Shown one piece after another: positions 41,995-52,507 of a DNA stretch of 64,000 nucleotides; the stretch's first letter is position 1; each line of letters begins with the position of its first letter. Made by a program: the position numbers and the translations under genes. Source of the stretch: Roseovarius nanhaiticus (GTDB lineage: Bacteria > Pseudomonadota > Alphaproteobacteria > Rhodobacterales > Rhodobacteraceae); NCBI RefSeq assembly GCF_900156535.1, contig NZ_FTNV01000001.1, positions 1,426,001-1,490,000 on the forward strand. Reading direction: 5' to 3'. The notes under the pieces were generated by a model. That model did not search any database and was not told where the DNA came from. It saw nothing but the letters and a program-made list of their open reading frames with translations.

Positions 41995-42900
41995 ATGAGC
42001 ACACGCGCCGGATTCGTAGCCCTGATCGGTGAGCCGAACGCAGGCAAGTCGACCCTGCTGAACCGCATGGTCGGCGCCAAGGTGTCCATCGTCACGCACA
42101 AGGTGCAGACGACGCGCGCGCGCATTCGCGGCGTCGCCATCGAGGGCGAGACACAGCTGATCTTCGTCGACACGCCGGGCCTCTTTCAGCCGCGCCGCCG
42201 GCTGGACCGCGCCATGGTGGCCGCCGCCTGGAGTGGCGCTTCGGACGCCGATGTGGTCGTCCTGCTGATCGAGGCGCATCGCGGTATGACCGAGGGCGTC
42301 GAACGTATCCTCGAAAACCTGCCGAACGCGACCAAGGGCCGCAAGGTCGCGCTTGCCATCAACAAGATCGATCGCGTCGAATCGCCCAAACTTCTGGCTC
42401 TGACTCAAAAGATGAACGAGCGTTTCGCTTTTGATGAAACCTACCTGATCTCGGCCGAGAAGGGCCACGGCGTCGATGCGCTGCGCCAGTGGCTGGCGGG
42501 CGAGATGCCCGAGGGCCCATGGCTCTACCCCGAGGACCAGATCGCGGATCTGCCGATGCGCATGATTGCCGCCGAAATGACCCGCGAGAAACTGACCCTG
42601 CGCCTCCATCAGGAGCTGCCCTACCAGCTGACGGTCGAGACCGAAAACTGGGAAGAGCGCGACGACGGCTCGGCCCGCATCGACCAGCTGATCTATGTCA
42701 TGCGCGACGGGCACAAGGGCATCGTGCTGGGCCGCAAGGGCGAGACGATCAAGCAGGTCGGCGCCGCCGCCCGCGCCGAGCTGGAGGAATTTCTGGGCCG
42801 CCGCGTCCATCTTTTCCTGCAGATCAAGGTGCGCCCGAACTGGCTGGAAGAGGCCGAGCGCTATTCCGAAATGGGCCTCGACTTCAAGGATGGGAACTAA
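41995..42900 (+). CDS. era: GTPase Era
   Basis: This essential GTPase acts in 16S rRNA maturation and 30S assembly. The 301-aa product shows G1 GEPNAGKST (12-20), the switch region, DTPG and NKIDRV. A C-terminal KH domain has the family stretch IVLGRKGETIKQVGAAAR. It is separated from rnc by about 295 bp that hold the microprotein gene on the other strand, so it probably has its own promoter. DUF1491 and recO follow. Confidence 0.96.
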   Translation: MSTRAGFVALIGEPNAGKSTLLNRMVGAKVSIVTHKVQTTRARIRGVAIEGETQLIFVDTPGLFQPRRRLDRAMVAAAWSGASDADVVVLLIEAHRGMTEGVERILENLPNATKGRKVALAINKIDRVESPKLLALTQKMNERFAFDETYLISAEKGHGVDALRQWLAGEMPEGPWLYPEDQIADLPMRMIAAEMTREKLTLRLHQELPYQLTVETENWEERDDGSARIDQLIYVMRDGHKGIVLGRKGETIKQVGAAARAELEEFLGRRVHLFLQIKVRPNWLEEAERYSEMGLDFKDGN

Positions 42901-42915
42901 GGCGCGCGTCCATGT

Positions 42916-42936
42916 TTCAACTTGGCAAAAATACTC
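42916..42936 (-). repeat. 21-bp intergenic element, copy 5
   Basis: On the minus strand this reads GAGTATTTTTG then CCAAGTTGAA. It lies antisense in the 52-bp gap between era and the DUF1491 gene. It is one of two copies (with copy 2) that are not in sense orientation to the gene that ends beside it. Confidence 0.75.
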
Positions 42937-42952
42937 AAATCCCGCTGATGCC

Positions 42953-43285
42953 ATGACGCGCCTCACCGCAGATTTCTGGGTGCATGCCTATCTTGCGCGC
43001 CTGCGCGGGCTTGATATTCCGGCCTTCGTGACCGCCCATGGCGACGACACCGCAGGCGCCGTTCTGGTTAAGCTCAACACGCTCGACGGCAAGGCCGCCG
43101 CGTTCCAGCGCAGCTTCGATCTGATGTCCGGCGCGCGCAATTGGCAGACGTTGACCGAAGGCCCCGAGGCCGAGGTGGACGCCTCCATCGCCCGCCAGCG
43201 CGGCTTCGATCCAGATCTATGGGTGATCGAGGTCGAGGACCGCGCCGGGCGGCACCTCCTGGACCAGCCCGGCCTTGCTGAATGA
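42953..43285 (+). CDS. DUF1491 protein
   Basis: This 110-aa small cytosolic protein of the alphaproteobacterial DUF1491 family is recognisable from VHAYLARLRGLDIPAFV near the N-terminus, LVKLNTLDGKAA, and RQRGFDPDLWVIEVED near the C-terminus. The ATG at 42953 lies just after the 21-bp element. Function is unknown; position between era and recO is common in the family. Confidence 0.85.
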   Translation: MTRLTADFWVHAYLARLRGLDIPAFVTAHGDDTAGAVLVKLNTLDGKAAAFQRSFDLMSGARNWQTLTEGPEAEVDASIARQRGFDPDLWVIEVEDRAGRHLLDQPGLAE

Positions 43286-43343
43286 GGCGCTTGCCATAGC
43301 TCTGCGCGGCGTGCCTCATGGCGGGGCAGGAGGGTGATGCAGC

Positions 43344-44078
43344 ATGGAATGGCGCGATCAGGGGATACTTTTATCGGTGCGCCGGCACGGTGAGAGTGCC
43401 GCAATCATAGAGGTGCTGACGCCCAGTCGCGGGCGCCACGCGGGCGTCGTGCGTGGCGGCGCCTCGCGCAAGCTGGCCCCCATCCTGCAACCCGGCGCGC
43501 AGCTGGACCTCGCGTGGCGCGCGCGGCTGGAGGACCACATAGGCACCTTTACGGTCGAGCCTGTTCGCAGCCGTGCCAGCCACGTCATGAGCGACCGCCT
43601 CGCGCTGGCGGGCCTCAATGCGGTGACGTCATTGCTGCTGTTCTCGCTGCCCGAGCGTGAGGCGCATCTGCCGCTTTATGCGCGGACCGAGGCGCTGCTC
43701 GATCTCATGGGCGAACGGGACATCTGGCCGTTGGCCTATCTGCAATGGGAATTGGCGCTGCTGGAGGAGATGGGCTTTGGCCTTGATTTCAGCGCCTGCG
43801 CCGCGCTGGGGGCACGGGCCAATGACCTCAGCTACGTCTCGCCCCGTACGGGCCGGGCGGTATCGCGCGCGGGCGCGGGCGAATGGGCGGATCGCCTTCT
43901 GCCGCTGCCCGCCTGCCTTCTGGGTCATGGCGGCGCGCCGGATGATGAAATTGCGCAGGGTTTTGATCTGACCGGGCATTTCTTGCACAACTGGCTGGCG
44001 CCCGAGCTGGGATCGAAACCGCTGCCCGAGGCGCGCGCCCGCTTTGTCGAGCGGTTCAAGGCGCGCGCCACGCTTTGA
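43344..44078 (+). CDS. recO: DNA repair protein RecO
   Basis: RecO helps RecR load RecA on SSB-coated DNA. The 244-aa product has the N-terminal OB-fold opening [20 protein letters not shown] and a [14 protein letters not shown] loop, followed by the helical C-terminal half. That half contains single cysteines and lacks the four-cysteine zinc motif found in some RecO proteins. It ends the era, DUF1491, recO run. Confidence 0.93.
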   Translation: MEWRDQGILLSVRRHGESAAIIEVLTPSRGRHAGVVRGGASRKLAPILQPGAQLDLAWRARLEDHIGTFTVEPVRSRASHVMSDRLALAGLNAVTSLLLFSLPEREAHLPLYARTEALLDLMGERDIWPLAYLQWELALLEEMGFGLDFSACAALGARANDLSYVSPRTGRAVSRAGAGEWADRLLPLPACLLGHGGAPDDEIAQGFDLTGHFLHNWLAPELGSKPLPEARARFVERFKARATL

Positions 44079-44133
44079 CAGCCCCTGCGCCGCGCCGCAT
44101 AAAGGCGCGGCAATGCAAATGGAGACGACCCGC

Positions 44134-44829
44134 ATGACCGCCGCACCCCTGTTCGATGTCCCGCCCGCCCCGTCCGTCGCCATCGCCGGAAGTGCCTCGC
44201 ACTTCCCCGTGCGCCGCGTCTTTTGCGTGGGCCGGAATTATGCCGCCCATGCCGCCGAGATGGGCAATGAGGTGGACCGTGCCGCGCCCTTCTACTTCAC
44301 CAAATCAGCCCATGCGGTGATCCCCTCGGGGTCGGAAATCGCCTATCCGGCGGGCACCCGTGACTGCCATTACGAGATGGAATTCGTCATCGCCATCGGA
44401 GCGGATGCACATGAGGTTTCCGAGGCGGATGCGATGGACGCGGTCTATGGCTATGCCTGCGGTATCGACCTGACGCGCCGCGATTTGCAGGCGCAGGCCA
44501 AGGACGGGCGCAAGCCTTGGGATCTGGGTAAGGATTTCGAGAATTCCGCGCTGATGGGCGCGATCACGCCAGCGCCCGCGTTCGGCGCGCCGGGTGATCA
44601 GGCCATCACCCTCGATCTGGATGGCAAGCGCGTTCAGGAGGCGAAGCTGTCGGACATGGTCTGGTCCGTGCCAGAGATCATCGCGCATCTGTCGCGCTTT
44701 TACCGCCTTGCGCCAGGAGATCTTATCTATACCGGCACGCCTGCCGGCGTGGGGCCCGTGGTGCCGGGCTGCGCGCTGAGCGGCGCGATTGACGGGCTGG
44801 AGCCGATTACGCTGACCATCGCGAAATAG
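44134..44829 (+). CDS. Fumarylacetoacetate-hydrolase family protein
   Basis: This 231-aa single-domain FAH-family protein is of the fumarylpyruvate hydrolase/acylpyruvase type. Motifs visible: FCVGRNYAAHAAEMGNE near residue 38, the metal site HYEMEFVIAIG (Glu pair), a later GIDLTRRDLQ, and IYTGTPAGVGPV near the C-terminus. ATG 44134 follows GGAG; ATGs at 44113 and 44119 are possible. The acyl-pyruvate substrate is unknown, and there is no aromatic-degradation cluster nearby. Confidence 0.85.
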   Translation: MTAAPLFDVPPAPSVAIAGSASHFPVRRVFCVGRNYAAHAAEMGNEVDRAAPFYFTKSAHAVIPSGSEIAYPAGTRDCHYEMEFVIAIGADAHEVSEADAMDAVYGYACGIDLTRRDLQAQAKDGRKPWDLGKDFENSALMGAITPAPAFGAPGDQAITLDLDGKRVQEAKLSDMVWSVPEIIAHLSRFYRLAPGDLIYTGTPAGVGPVVPGCALSGAIDGLEPITLTIAK

Positions 44830-44860
44830 ATGGATCTGCTCCGGTTTGCGGGCCGGGCAT

Positions 44861-44881
44861 GAGTATTTTTGCCAAGATGAA
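44861..44881 (+). repeat. 21-bp intergenic element, copy 6
   Basis: GAGTATTTTTG then CCAAGATGAA, sense to the FAH gene and starting 32 nt after its stop. A GC dyad (CCGG ... CCGG) immediately precedes it. Confidence 0.75.
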
Positions 44882-44889
44882 GTTGCAGC

Positions 44890-44916
44890 ACGGCGCCCCT
44901 GATTAGGGGGCGCCGT
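44890..44916. terminator. Bidirectional terminator-like hairpin
   Basis: ACGGCGCCCCT (44890-44900) pairs with AGGGGGCGCCGT (44905-44916) around a 4-nt loop, with one bulged G. It lies between the convergent FAH and mcd genes, 7 bp from the mcd stop. Confidence 0.55.
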
Positions 44917-44923
44917 ATCTGAT

Positions 44924-46618
44924 TTAGTTGCTCTGGCTGAGGAGGCGGCGGGCGATGACCTGCGCCTGGATCTCGGCGGCGCCCTCGAAGATGTTGAGGA
45001 TGCGCGCGTCGCACAGAATGCGGCTGATCTTGTATTCGAGCGCGAAGCCATTGCCACCGTGGATTTGAAGGCCATTGTCGGCAGCGGCCCAGGCGACGCG
45101 GGCGCCCAAGAGCTTGGCCATGCCCGCCTCGAGATCGCAGCGGCGCCCCTGATCCTTTTCCCAAGCCGAGAAATAGGTGAGCTGGCGCGCGACCATGATT
45201 TCGACCGCCATCATGGCCAGCTTGCCCGACACGCGGGGAAAGGCGATCAGCGGACCGCCGAACTGTTTGCGGTCTTGGGCGTATTGCATCGACACGTCGA
45301 GCGCCGATTGCGCGACGCCGACGGCGCGAGCCGCCGTCTGGATGCGGGCGCTCTCGAACGTCTCCATCAACTGCTTGAAACCTTTGCCTTCTTCGCCGCC
45401 CAAAAGGTTCTCGCCCTTGATGTGGAAGCCATCAAAGGCGATCTCGTATTCCTTCATGCCGCGATAGCCCAGCACTTCGATCTCGCCACCGGACATGCCC
45501 TCGGTGGGGAAGGGCGCCTCGTCCGTGCCGGGGGTTTTCTCGGCCAGGAACATCGACAGGCCCTTGTGATCGGTGCTGTCCGGGTCCGTGCGCGCCAGAA
45601 GGGTCATCATATGCGTGCGGGCGGCATGGGTGATCCATGTCTTGCTGCCGGTGACGCGGTAATCATCGCCGTCCTTTGCCGCGCGGGTGCGCAGGCTGCC
45701 GAGGTCCGAGCCGGTGTTCGGCTCGGTAAAGACCGCCGTCGGCAGGATTTCGGCGCTGGCGAGCTTGGGGAGCCAATGCGCCTTCTGGTCGTCGGTGCCG
45801 CCGCAGATGATCAGTTCGGCGGCGATCTCGCTGCGGGTGGCGAGAGAGCCGACGCCGATATAGCCGCGGCTCAGCTCTTCGGAGACAACGACCATGGACG
45901 CTTTGCTGAGGCCCAGCCCACCGAATTCTTCGGGGATGGTCAGACCGAAGACGCCCATCTCGGCCAGCTCCTCGATGATCTCCATCGGGATCAGCTCGTC
46001 CTTGAGGTGCCAGTCATGGGCATGAGGCTCGACCCGGTCGAGCGCGTAGCGGCGGAATTGCTCGCGGATCATCTCGAGCTCGTCATCGAGGCCGGAGCGG
46101 CCCACGGTGATCTCGGCGCTGCGTTCCTGCATCAGCTGGACGAGGCGGGTGCGCGCGGCCTGGGTATTTCCGTGCTGAGTCAGCGTCTGAACTTCGGGCG
46201 TCATCAGGTCGCGCATCTGGTCCTGGCTAAGGCCGATATCCTGAAGGCGAAGGATCTCGCCCTGGCTCATCGGGATGCCGCCGTAAATCTGCCAGAGATA
46301 TTCGCCGAAGGCGATCTGGTGGATCAGCGCTTCGACCTCGCCGAACTGGCCCTCGGCTGTCAGCCTGTCGGCCCAGGCCTGCATCTGGCGCAGCGCCTCG
46401 GCGTAGGTGGCCAGCCACGCCAGGCCGTGCGCTGCGGTCTGATGGGCATCGACCTGAGCGCCCGACACGCGCCCCTCGACGGTAACGCGCGTGCGCAGGG
46501 CTTCTTTGGCGCTGGCCAGAATAGTGCCTACAGGCGCCAGAGACGCGCGCGTCAGATCGCTTAGCGCGTCCAGAAGAACGGTTTCTGCCGTCAGATCGAT
46601 TTGTCCGTCATGGGCCAT
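44924..46618 (-). CDS. mcd: (2S)-methylsuccinyl-CoA dehydrogenase-like acyl-CoA dehydrogenase
   Basis: This 564-aa flavoprotein has an acyl-CoA dehydrogenase core from about residue 178. The core includes FTEPNTGSDLGSLRTRA, the helical C-domain QYAQDRKQFGGPL, and ILNIFEGAAEIQAQVIARR with a Glu at the usual catalytic position. It is preceded by a roughly 175-residue helical extension. That extension is typical of methylsuccinyl-CoA dehydrogenase of the ethylmalonyl-CoA pathway, used by Rhodobacter relatives to assimilate acetate. ATG 46616-46618 follows AAAGGAT; the long open frame upstream is antisense to the permease. EtfAB, its likely electron acceptor, is encoded at 52588-54275. Confidence 0.8.
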   Translation of the reverse strand: MAHDGQIDLTAETVLLDALSDLTRASLAPVGTILASAKEALRTRVTVEGRVSGAQVDAHQTAAHGLAWLATYAEALRQMQAWADRLTAEGQFGEVEALIHQIAFGEYLWQIYGGIPMSQGEILRLQDIGLSQDQMRDLMTPEVQTLTQHGNTQAARTRLVQLMQERSAEITVGRSGLDDELEMIREQFRRYALDRVEPHAHDWHLKDELIPMEIIEELAEMGVFGLTIPEEFGGLGLSKASMVVVSEELSRGYIGVGSLATRSEIAAELIICGGTDDQKAHWLPKLASAEILPTAVFTEPNTGSDLGSLRTRAAKDGDDYRVTGSKTWITHAARTHMMTLLARTDPDSTDHKGLSMFLAEKTPGTDEAPFPTEGMSGGEIEVLGYRGMKEYEIAFDGFHIKGENLLGGEEGKGFKQLMETFESARIQTAARAVGVAQSALDVSMQYAQDRKQFGGPLIAFPRVSGKLAMMAVEIMVARQLTYFSAWEKDQGRRCDLEAGMAKLLGARVAWAAADNGLQIHGGNGFALEYKISRILCDARILNIFEGAAEIQAQVIARRLLSQSN

Positions 46619-46783
46619 GTCAGCATCCTTTCGTATCTGCGTCTGTCCTAATCCCTTCGCAGGTGCAGCGCAACTATAAGTCCAAAGATGATGCGAAATT
46701 GTTCTAATCTTGCGCGTCAAAATAGCACACCTGGGCTGTGCAGGCCATTTCAACGCCACGCCATCAGGCGTATGGAGTGCGCT

Positions 46784-47557
46784 ATGGACATCTTCGCCCC
46801 TCTCGGCCCGCCCGAACTTTGGATCTTTGCCTATGTGATCGCGCTCGCCGCGGGGATCATCAAGGGTGTCGTCGGCTTTGCGATGCCGCTCATCCTCTTG
46901 TCCGGGCTCAGCAGCTTTGTTGCGCCGGATCTCGCGCTGGCATGTCTGATCGTGCCAACTCTTCTGACCAATGCGTGGCAGGCCCTGCGCCAGGGGCCGC
47001 GCGCGGCGCTCCACTCTCTCAAGCGGTTCAAGCTGTTCCTTGTCTGCGGCGGGGCGGTGCTGCTTCTCAGCGCGCAACTGGTGCCGGTTTTGCCGGCTTC
47101 GGTACTTTTGCTGATCATCGCGGTGCCACTGCTGGCCTATGCGGGCACCTCGCTGGCGGGCCGTCCGCTGCGCCTGCCGCCGCGTCCGGGCCGCGGGGTC
47201 GAGGCGGGGATGGGTGCAGCTGCAGGGTTTATCGGCGGGCTGTCGGGCGTCTGGGGGCCGATCACCGTCGCGATGCTGACCGCGATGGAGACAGAGAAGC
47301 GCGAGCAGGTGCGCATCCAAGGCGTCATGTATGGCCTCGGTGCGCTGGCACTGGCGGCGGCGCATGTCACCTCGGGCGTGCTGAACGCGCAGACATTGCC
47401 CTTGTCGCTGGCGCTGGTCCCTCCGGCGCTATTGGGGATCTGGACGGGCTTTCAAATCCAGGACCGGATCGATCAGGCGCTCTTTAAACGGCTGACACTG
47501 TGGATCCTTCTATTAGCGGGTTTGAACCTGCTGCGCCGCGGCATCATCGCGCTTTGA
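46784..47557 (+). CDS. TauE/SafE-family sulfite exporter-like permease
   Basis: This 257-aa membrane protein has about eight hydrophobic segments. Family marks are AAGIIKGVVGFAMPLILL in the first helix pair and the second-half repeat GAAAGFIGGLSGVWGPI. Members export sulfite, sulfoacetate or related anions, or act as general anion permeases. ATG 46784 follows GGAG. It is divergent from mcd, with no sulfur gene beside it, so the substrate is open. Confidence 0.82.
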   Translation: MDIFAPLGPPELWIFAYVIALAAGIIKGVVGFAMPLILLSGLSSFVAPDLALACLIVPTLLTNAWQALRQGPRAALHSLKRFKLFLVCGGAVLLLSAQLVPVLPASVLLLIIAVPLLAYAGTSLAGRPLRLPPRPGRGVEAGMGAAAGFIGGLSGVWGPITVAMLTAMETEKREQVRIQGVMYGLGALALAAAHVTSGVLNAQTLPLSLALVPPALLGIWTGFQIQDRIDQALFKRLTLWILLLAGLNLLRRGIIAL

Positions 47558-47774
47558 CTGCGAATCGGAGCAGGGCACCGGCCTGTACTGGCGGCGTGCC
47601 AGCAGCGGCTCGGGCCGCCGCCATATGCCAAGACGGCCGGCCAAATCTGCGCCAAGCCGCCTATTTTACGGATTCCGCTCGCAAATTCGTGCTTTCTGTT
47701 TTTGTTTTCCGGCAATCGACTTATAGTCACCACCAAGCCGCGATGGCATATAACATTCGACCGGGGGGCCACCG

Positions 47775-48056
47775 ATGATCCGATCGGAACTGATTCAAAA
47801 GATCGCCGACGACAATCCACATCTCTACCAGCGCGACGTGGAGCGGATCGTGAATACTGTCTTCAACGAGATCACGGATGCAATGGCGGCGGGAAACCGG
47901 GTCGAGCTGCGCGGCTTTGGCGCATTCTCGGTGAAGAAGCGCGACGCGCGCGTCGGGCGGAACCCGCGGACTGGCGAATCCGTTCCTGTCGAAGAAAAAC
48001 ACGTGCCCTTCTTCAAGACCGGCAAGCTCTTGCGGGACCGCCTGAACGGAAAGTAA
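47775..48056 (+). CDS. ihfB: Integration host factor subunit beta
   Basis: This 93-aa HU/IHF-fold DNA-bending protein carries the beta-arm signature [20 protein letters not shown] then RNPRTGE, and the IHF-beta N-terminus [18 protein letters not shown]. It forms a heterodimer with IhfA to bend DNA at promoters and recombination sites. A -10-like TATAGT lies at 47722-47727 in the 217-bp upstream gap. It heads a run with lapA and trpF, with a 3-bp gap to the next gene. Confidence 0.95.
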   Translation: MIRSELIQKIADDNPHLYQRDVERIVNTVFNEITDAMAAGNRVELRGFGAFSVKKRDARVGRNPRTGESVPVEEKHVPFFKTGKLLRDRLNGK

Positions 48057-48059
48057 TCA

Positions 48060-48410
48060 ATGCGCTATATTCGCTATGCCTCGATCGCCATCTTCGCGCT
48101 GGCCCTGATCCTTATCGCCCTCGCGAACCGCGTCTACGTGCCCGTGCGGCTGGTCCCGGACGAGTTGTCGGGTTTCACCGCACTCAATCCGGCGCATGAG
48201 GTGCCGCTTTTCGTGGTGATCTTTGGCGCCATCCTGGCGGGCCTCGTGCTTGGATTCATCTGGGAATGGATCCGCGAGGCGGGTGAGCGGGCCGCCGCCG
48301 CACGCCAAGCGCGCGAAATGCAGCGCCTGCGCGCCGAGATCAAGCGCCTCAAGGCCGAAAAGCACGAGGGCAAGGACGAGGTTCTGGCCCTGCTCGACGG
48401 CAATAACTAG
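48060..48410 (+). CDS. LapA-domain (DUF1049) membrane protein
   Basis: This 116-aa protein has two membrane segments (about 6-24 and 48-68) followed by a charged coiled-coil tail ([20 protein letters not shown]). In E. coli LapA/LapB act in lipopolysaccharide assembly control. The DUF1049 family in alphaproteobacteria often follows ihfB, as here with a 3-bp gap. trpF starts 4 bp later. Confidence 0.85.
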   Translation: MRYIRYASIAIFALALILIALANRVYVPVRLVPDELSGFTALNPAHEVPLFVVIFGAILAGLVLGFIWEWIREAGERAAAARQAREMQRLRAEIKRLKAEKHEGKDEVLALLDGNN

Positions 48411-48414
48411 GCCC

Positions 48415-49059
48415 ATGGGGCGCGACATTCGGATAAAGATGTGCGGCCTGCGCACTGCGGAAGATGTGGCGGCTGCGGCGGATGCTGGGGCGCATTACGT
48501 AGGCTTTGTCTTTTTCGAGCGTTCGCCCCGGAATGTGACCTTGGCCGAGGCCCGCGACATGGCGTTGGCCACGCCCGAGGGAATTGCCAAGGTTGCGCTG
48601 GTCGTGGATGCGGGTGATGCCGCGCTCGATGCGCTGATGGCGGATGTCCCGCTGGATATGCTGCAACTGCACGGTCACGAGTCGCCCGCGCGCGTAACCG
48701 AGATCAAGACGCGGTACGGGTTGCCGGTGATGAAGGCGATCGGCATCGCCGAGGCGCCCGATCTCGGGCAGATCGCCCTCTATTCGGGCGTCGCCGACCA
48801 GCTTTTGATCGATGCCAAGCCGCCCAAGGGCGCGGCCTTGCCCGGCGGCAATGCACTGGCCTTTGACTGGTCGTTGATTTCCGGGCGCCGGTGGACGCGG
48901 CCCTGGATGCTGGCTGGCGGGTTGACCCCGGATAACGTCGCCGAGGCGATCCGGCGCACGGGCGCGCAGCAGCTCGACGTCAGCTCGGGGATCGAGAGCG
49001 CGCCTGGCGTCAAGAACCCAGACCTCATGCGCGCCTTCGCCGCAGCTGCGCGCAGCTGA
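48415..49059 (+). CDS. trpF: Phosphoribosylanthranilate isomerase
   Basis: TrpF converts phosphoribosylanthranilate to CdRP in tryptophan synthesis. The 214-aa TIM barrel has the catalytic Cys10 (IKMCGLR), [12 protein letters not shown], and VALVVDAGD with the catalytic Asp. LQLHGHESP and [10 protein letters not shown] also match. The ATG at 48415 is 4 bp behind lapA. trpB follows 70 bp later, but trpA is not in this window. Confidence 0.95.
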   Translation: MGRDIRIKMCGLRTAEDVAAAADAGAHYVGFVFFERSPRNVTLAEARDMALATPEGIAKVALVVDAGDAALDALMADVPLDMLQLHGHESPARVTEIKTRYGLPVMKAIGIAEAPDLGQIALYSGVADQLLIDAKPPKGAALPGGNALAFDWSLISGRRWTRPWMLAGGLTPDNVAEAIRRTGAQQLDVSSGIESAPGVKNPDLMRAFAAAARS

Positions 49060-49129
49060 CGGAATTTAGCTGGAAAACCCGGCCCGCCTCACATATCCAT
49101 CGGTCAACGCGTCAGGAAAGGCTTGCCAA

Positions 49130-50359
<1,230 letters not shown>

Positions 50360-50404
50360 CGGTATCATGATCCGGCGCGGCGCATGTGGCCGGTGCCGGA
50401 TTTT

Positions 50405-50425
50405 GAGTATTTTTGCCAAGATGAA
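50405..50425 (+). repeat. 21-bp intergenic element, copy 7, with upstream dyad
   Basis: GAGTATTTTTG then CCAAGATGAA, sense to trpB and starting 45 nt after its stop. It is preceded by an ATCCGGC ... GCCGGAT stem whose right arm runs straight into TTTGAGTATTTTT. Here the element looks like the T-rich tail of a terminator plus a conserved extension. Confidence 0.75.
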
Positions 50426-50490
50426 AGTCGAAGTCCACCCCGCCGTTCGGCAGGCCCATTTTGGCGCGGGACGGCGGGGCTTCACCTTGG

Positions 50491-50518
50491 ACGGCCATCG
50501 GCTCTCCAGCCTGTACCG
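50491..50518 (+). repeat. 28-bp intergenic repeat, copy 2
   Basis: These 28 bp match 9288-9315 (opposite strand) at 26 positions, core CTCTCCAGCCTGTACCG. In one frame it reads GHRLSSLYR, as does copy 1, and the differences between the copies are synonymous in that frame. Confidence 0.7.
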
Positions 50519-50565
50519 CACAGAAAGGCTAGCCGCATTAACCTTAATGCGCGGTTAAGTCCGAA

Positions 50566-50586
50566 TTCATCTTGGCAAAAATACTC
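50566..50586 (-). repeat. 21-bp intergenic element, copy 8
   Basis: On the minus strand this reads GAGTATTTTTG then CCAAGATGAA, sense to the hydroxyacyl-CoA dehydrogenase gene and starting 29 nt after its stop. With copy 7 it makes an inverted pair flanking the 28-bp repeat between two convergent genes. Confidence 0.75.
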
Positions 50587-50614
50587 ATCGGACGGTCAAA
50601 GCCGCCGCGCGAGG

Positions 50615-51490
50615 TTAGCGTGTCGGCTGCGGCTCATCGCCGCGATAGTCGTAAAAACCGCGCCCCACCTTGCGGCCCAGCCACCCGGCCTCGACATATT
50701 TTGTCAGCAGGGGGCAGGGACGGTATTTGGTGTCTGCCAGCCCGTCATGCAGCACATTCATGATGGCGAGGCATGTATCCAGCCCGATGAAATCGGCCAG
50801 TTCCAGCGGACCCATCGGATGGTTCGCGCCCAGCTTCATCGACTGGTCGATCGAGCGGACGTTGCCGACGCCCTCATAGAGCGTATAAACCGCCTCGTTG
50901 ATCATCGGCATAAGGATGCGGTTGACGATGAAACCCGGGAAATCCTCGGCTGAAGCCGCAGTCTTACCCAGTTTCTGCACCACGGCAAGGCAGGCGTCAT
51001 AGGTGGGTGCATCAGTGGCGATTCCTCGGATCAGTTCCACCAGGCTCATCACCGGCACAGGGTTCATGAAGTGAAACCCCATGAATTTCTCGGGCCGGTC
51101 CGTGCGGCTGGCGAGGCGGGTGATCGAAATCGAGGAGGTGTTCGATGTCAAAATCGTATCGGGTCCCAGATGCGGCACCAGATCCTCGAAGATCGCCTGC
51201 TTGACCGTCTCGCGCTCGGTCGCCGCCTCGATGATCAGGTCGTTCTTGCCCAGGTCCGTCAGGGTCAGTGTTGTTTTGACGCGGTCCAACGCGCCGTCCA
51301 TATCGGCTTGGCTGATCTTTTCGCGGCTGACCTGCCGCTCGAGATTGCGGCGCATCGTGGCCATCGCAGCGTCAAGCGCGTCCTGGCTGACATCGGTCAT
51401 CGTTACGTCATATCCGGCCACCGCCATAACATGCGCAATGCCATTGCCCATCTGCCCTGCGCCGACGATGCCGATTGTCTGGATGTCCAT
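50615..51490 (-). CDS. 3-hydroxybutyryl-CoA dehydrogenase
   Basis: This 291-aa NAD(P)-dependent 3-hydroxyacyl-CoA dehydrogenase of the single-function Hbd/PaaH type has a Rossmann motif IGIVGAGQMGNGIAHV (6-21). The catalytic stretch is FHFMNPVPVMSLVEL with its His, followed by FPGFIVNRILMPMINEA, and it ends GRGFYDYRG. ATG 51488-51490 gives the canonical start. It could act in beta-oxidation, butyrate metabolism or the pathway that feeds the ethylmalonyl-CoA route. It is monocistronic and divergent from the DUF6473 gene. Confidence 0.92.
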   Translation of the reverse strand: MDIQTIGIVGAGQMGNGIAHVMAVAGYDVTMTDVSQDALDAAMATMRRNLERQVSREKISQADMDGALDRVKTTLTLTDLGKNDLIIEAATERETVKQAIFEDLVPHLGPDTILTSNTSSISITRLASRTDRPEKFMGFHFMNPVPVMSLVELIRGIATDAPTYDACLAVVQKLGKTAASAEDFPGFIVNRILMPMINEAVYTLYEGVGNVRSIDQSMKLGANHPMGPLELADFIGLDTCLAIMNVLHDGLADTKYRPCPLLTKYVEAGWLGRKVGRGFYDYRGDEPQPTR

Positions 51491-51598
51491 GCCCGTGTGC
51501 CCCGCTTGCGAATTCGGCGTCACAATAGGCCTTGGGGCAGGGGGGCCGCAAGGGGCGGACAGCGGAGGCGATCCGCGAAAGGTTTAAATGAATTCACG

Positions 51599-51616
51599 CT
51601 TTAGTCATTTCTAAAG
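51599..51616. promoter_or_regulatory. Short palindrome in a divergent promoter region
   Basis: CTTTAG (51599-51604) and CTAAAG (51611-51616) form a 6-6-6 inverted repeat in the 172-bp region between the hydroxyacyl-CoA dehydrogenase and DUF6473 starts. It could be an operator for either gene; no regulator is suggested by the sequence. Confidence 0.3.
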
Positions 51617-51662
51617 GGATTGCGCCGATTCTCGTCCTCGGGTGAACTTTTTGGTGGGAAAA

Positions 51663-52496
51663 ATGGCTTATGAAAAGCTGGAGGCGACGCCTCTTGATTA
51701 CATGCCGTGCCGGTATGGCACGTCAAAACTTCTCTTTCGCGGCCCTGCGCGCGACCTTGAGGGGCGCTACATCGCCTTTCTGGGCGGGACCGAGACTTAC
51801 GGCAGGTTCATTCAGCGCCCGTTTCCGGCGCTGGCGGAGGATGCACTGGATCTGACCTGCGTCAATCTGGGCTGGCCGAATGCCGGGCTCGATGTTCTGC
51901 TGCACGATAGCGAGATTCTAAGAACCGCGACCCGGTCCGAACTGGTGGTCCTGCAGGTGCTGGGTGCGCAAAATATGTCGAACCGATATTTTACGGTGCA
52001 TCCACGCCGCAATGATCGGTTCGTGCAGGCTTCGGCGCTCTTGCGCGGCATCTTTCCCGAGGTGGATTTCACCGAGTTTCACTTCACGCGCCATATGCTG
52101 GGCTGTCTGGCACTGCTGGCGCCGGACCGATTTACCGTGGTGAGGCGCGAATTGCAGGATGCGTGGATTGCGCGAATGAAGCTGGTACTCAGCCGGATCG
52201 ATGCGCCTGTGCTGCTCTTGTGGATGTCGGCACATCCGCCGCAGGACTGTGCGAATGAGCCCGCGATTGGTGCGGATCCGGCATTCGTGACACGCCGCAT
52301 GCTGAGGGCCGTCACGGGGACGCGCGTGCAGCTTGTTGATGCGACGCTGAGTGCGCAAGCATTGGGGCAGGGCAGCAAGGGGATGATGCATTCCCAATTC
52401 GACGCGAATGCGGCGGCTGAATTGCCGGGCCCGGCGGCACATGCCGAGGTGGCGCAGCGTCTGATCGATGCAATCAAGGCCCAAGGCAAGCGATAG
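51663..52496 (+). CDS. DUF6473 protein
   Basis: This 277-aa protein is of a family common in Rhodobacteraceae, recognisable from LDYMPCRYGTSKLLFRGPAR near the N-terminus, FLGGTETYGRFI, LGAQNMSNRYFTVHPRRN and FTEFHFTRHML. The GGTE and late MHS-F elements suggest a hydrolase-like fold, possibly SGNH-type, though this is inference. ATG 51663 is preferred (GGTGGG upstream); a GTG seven codons earlier is possible. Convergent with etfA. Confidence 0.8.
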   Translation: MAYEKLEATPLDYMPCRYGTSKLLFRGPARDLEGRYIAFLGGTETYGRFIQRPFPALAEDALDLTCVNLGWPNAGLDVLLHDSEILRTATRSELVVLQVLGAQNMSNRYFTVHPRRNDRFVQASALLRGIFPEVDFTEFHFTRHMLGCLALLAPDRFTVVRRELQDAWIARMKLVLSRIDAPVLLLWMSAHPPQDCANEPAIGADPAFVTRRMLRAVTGTRVQLVDATLSAQALGQGSKGMMHSQFDANAAAELPGPAAHAEVAQRLIDAIKAQGKR

Positions 52497-52507
52497 GCGC
52501 CCATGCG

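Noticed and set aside
46619..47365. Upstream extension of the mcd open frame
   Set aside because: It runs antisense through the TauE/SafE gene; the ATG at 46618 has a ribosome-binding site and gives the expected family length.
50360..50614. A trpA gene or fragment behind trpB
   Set aside because: The region holds only repeats and short frames; nothing resembles TrpA.
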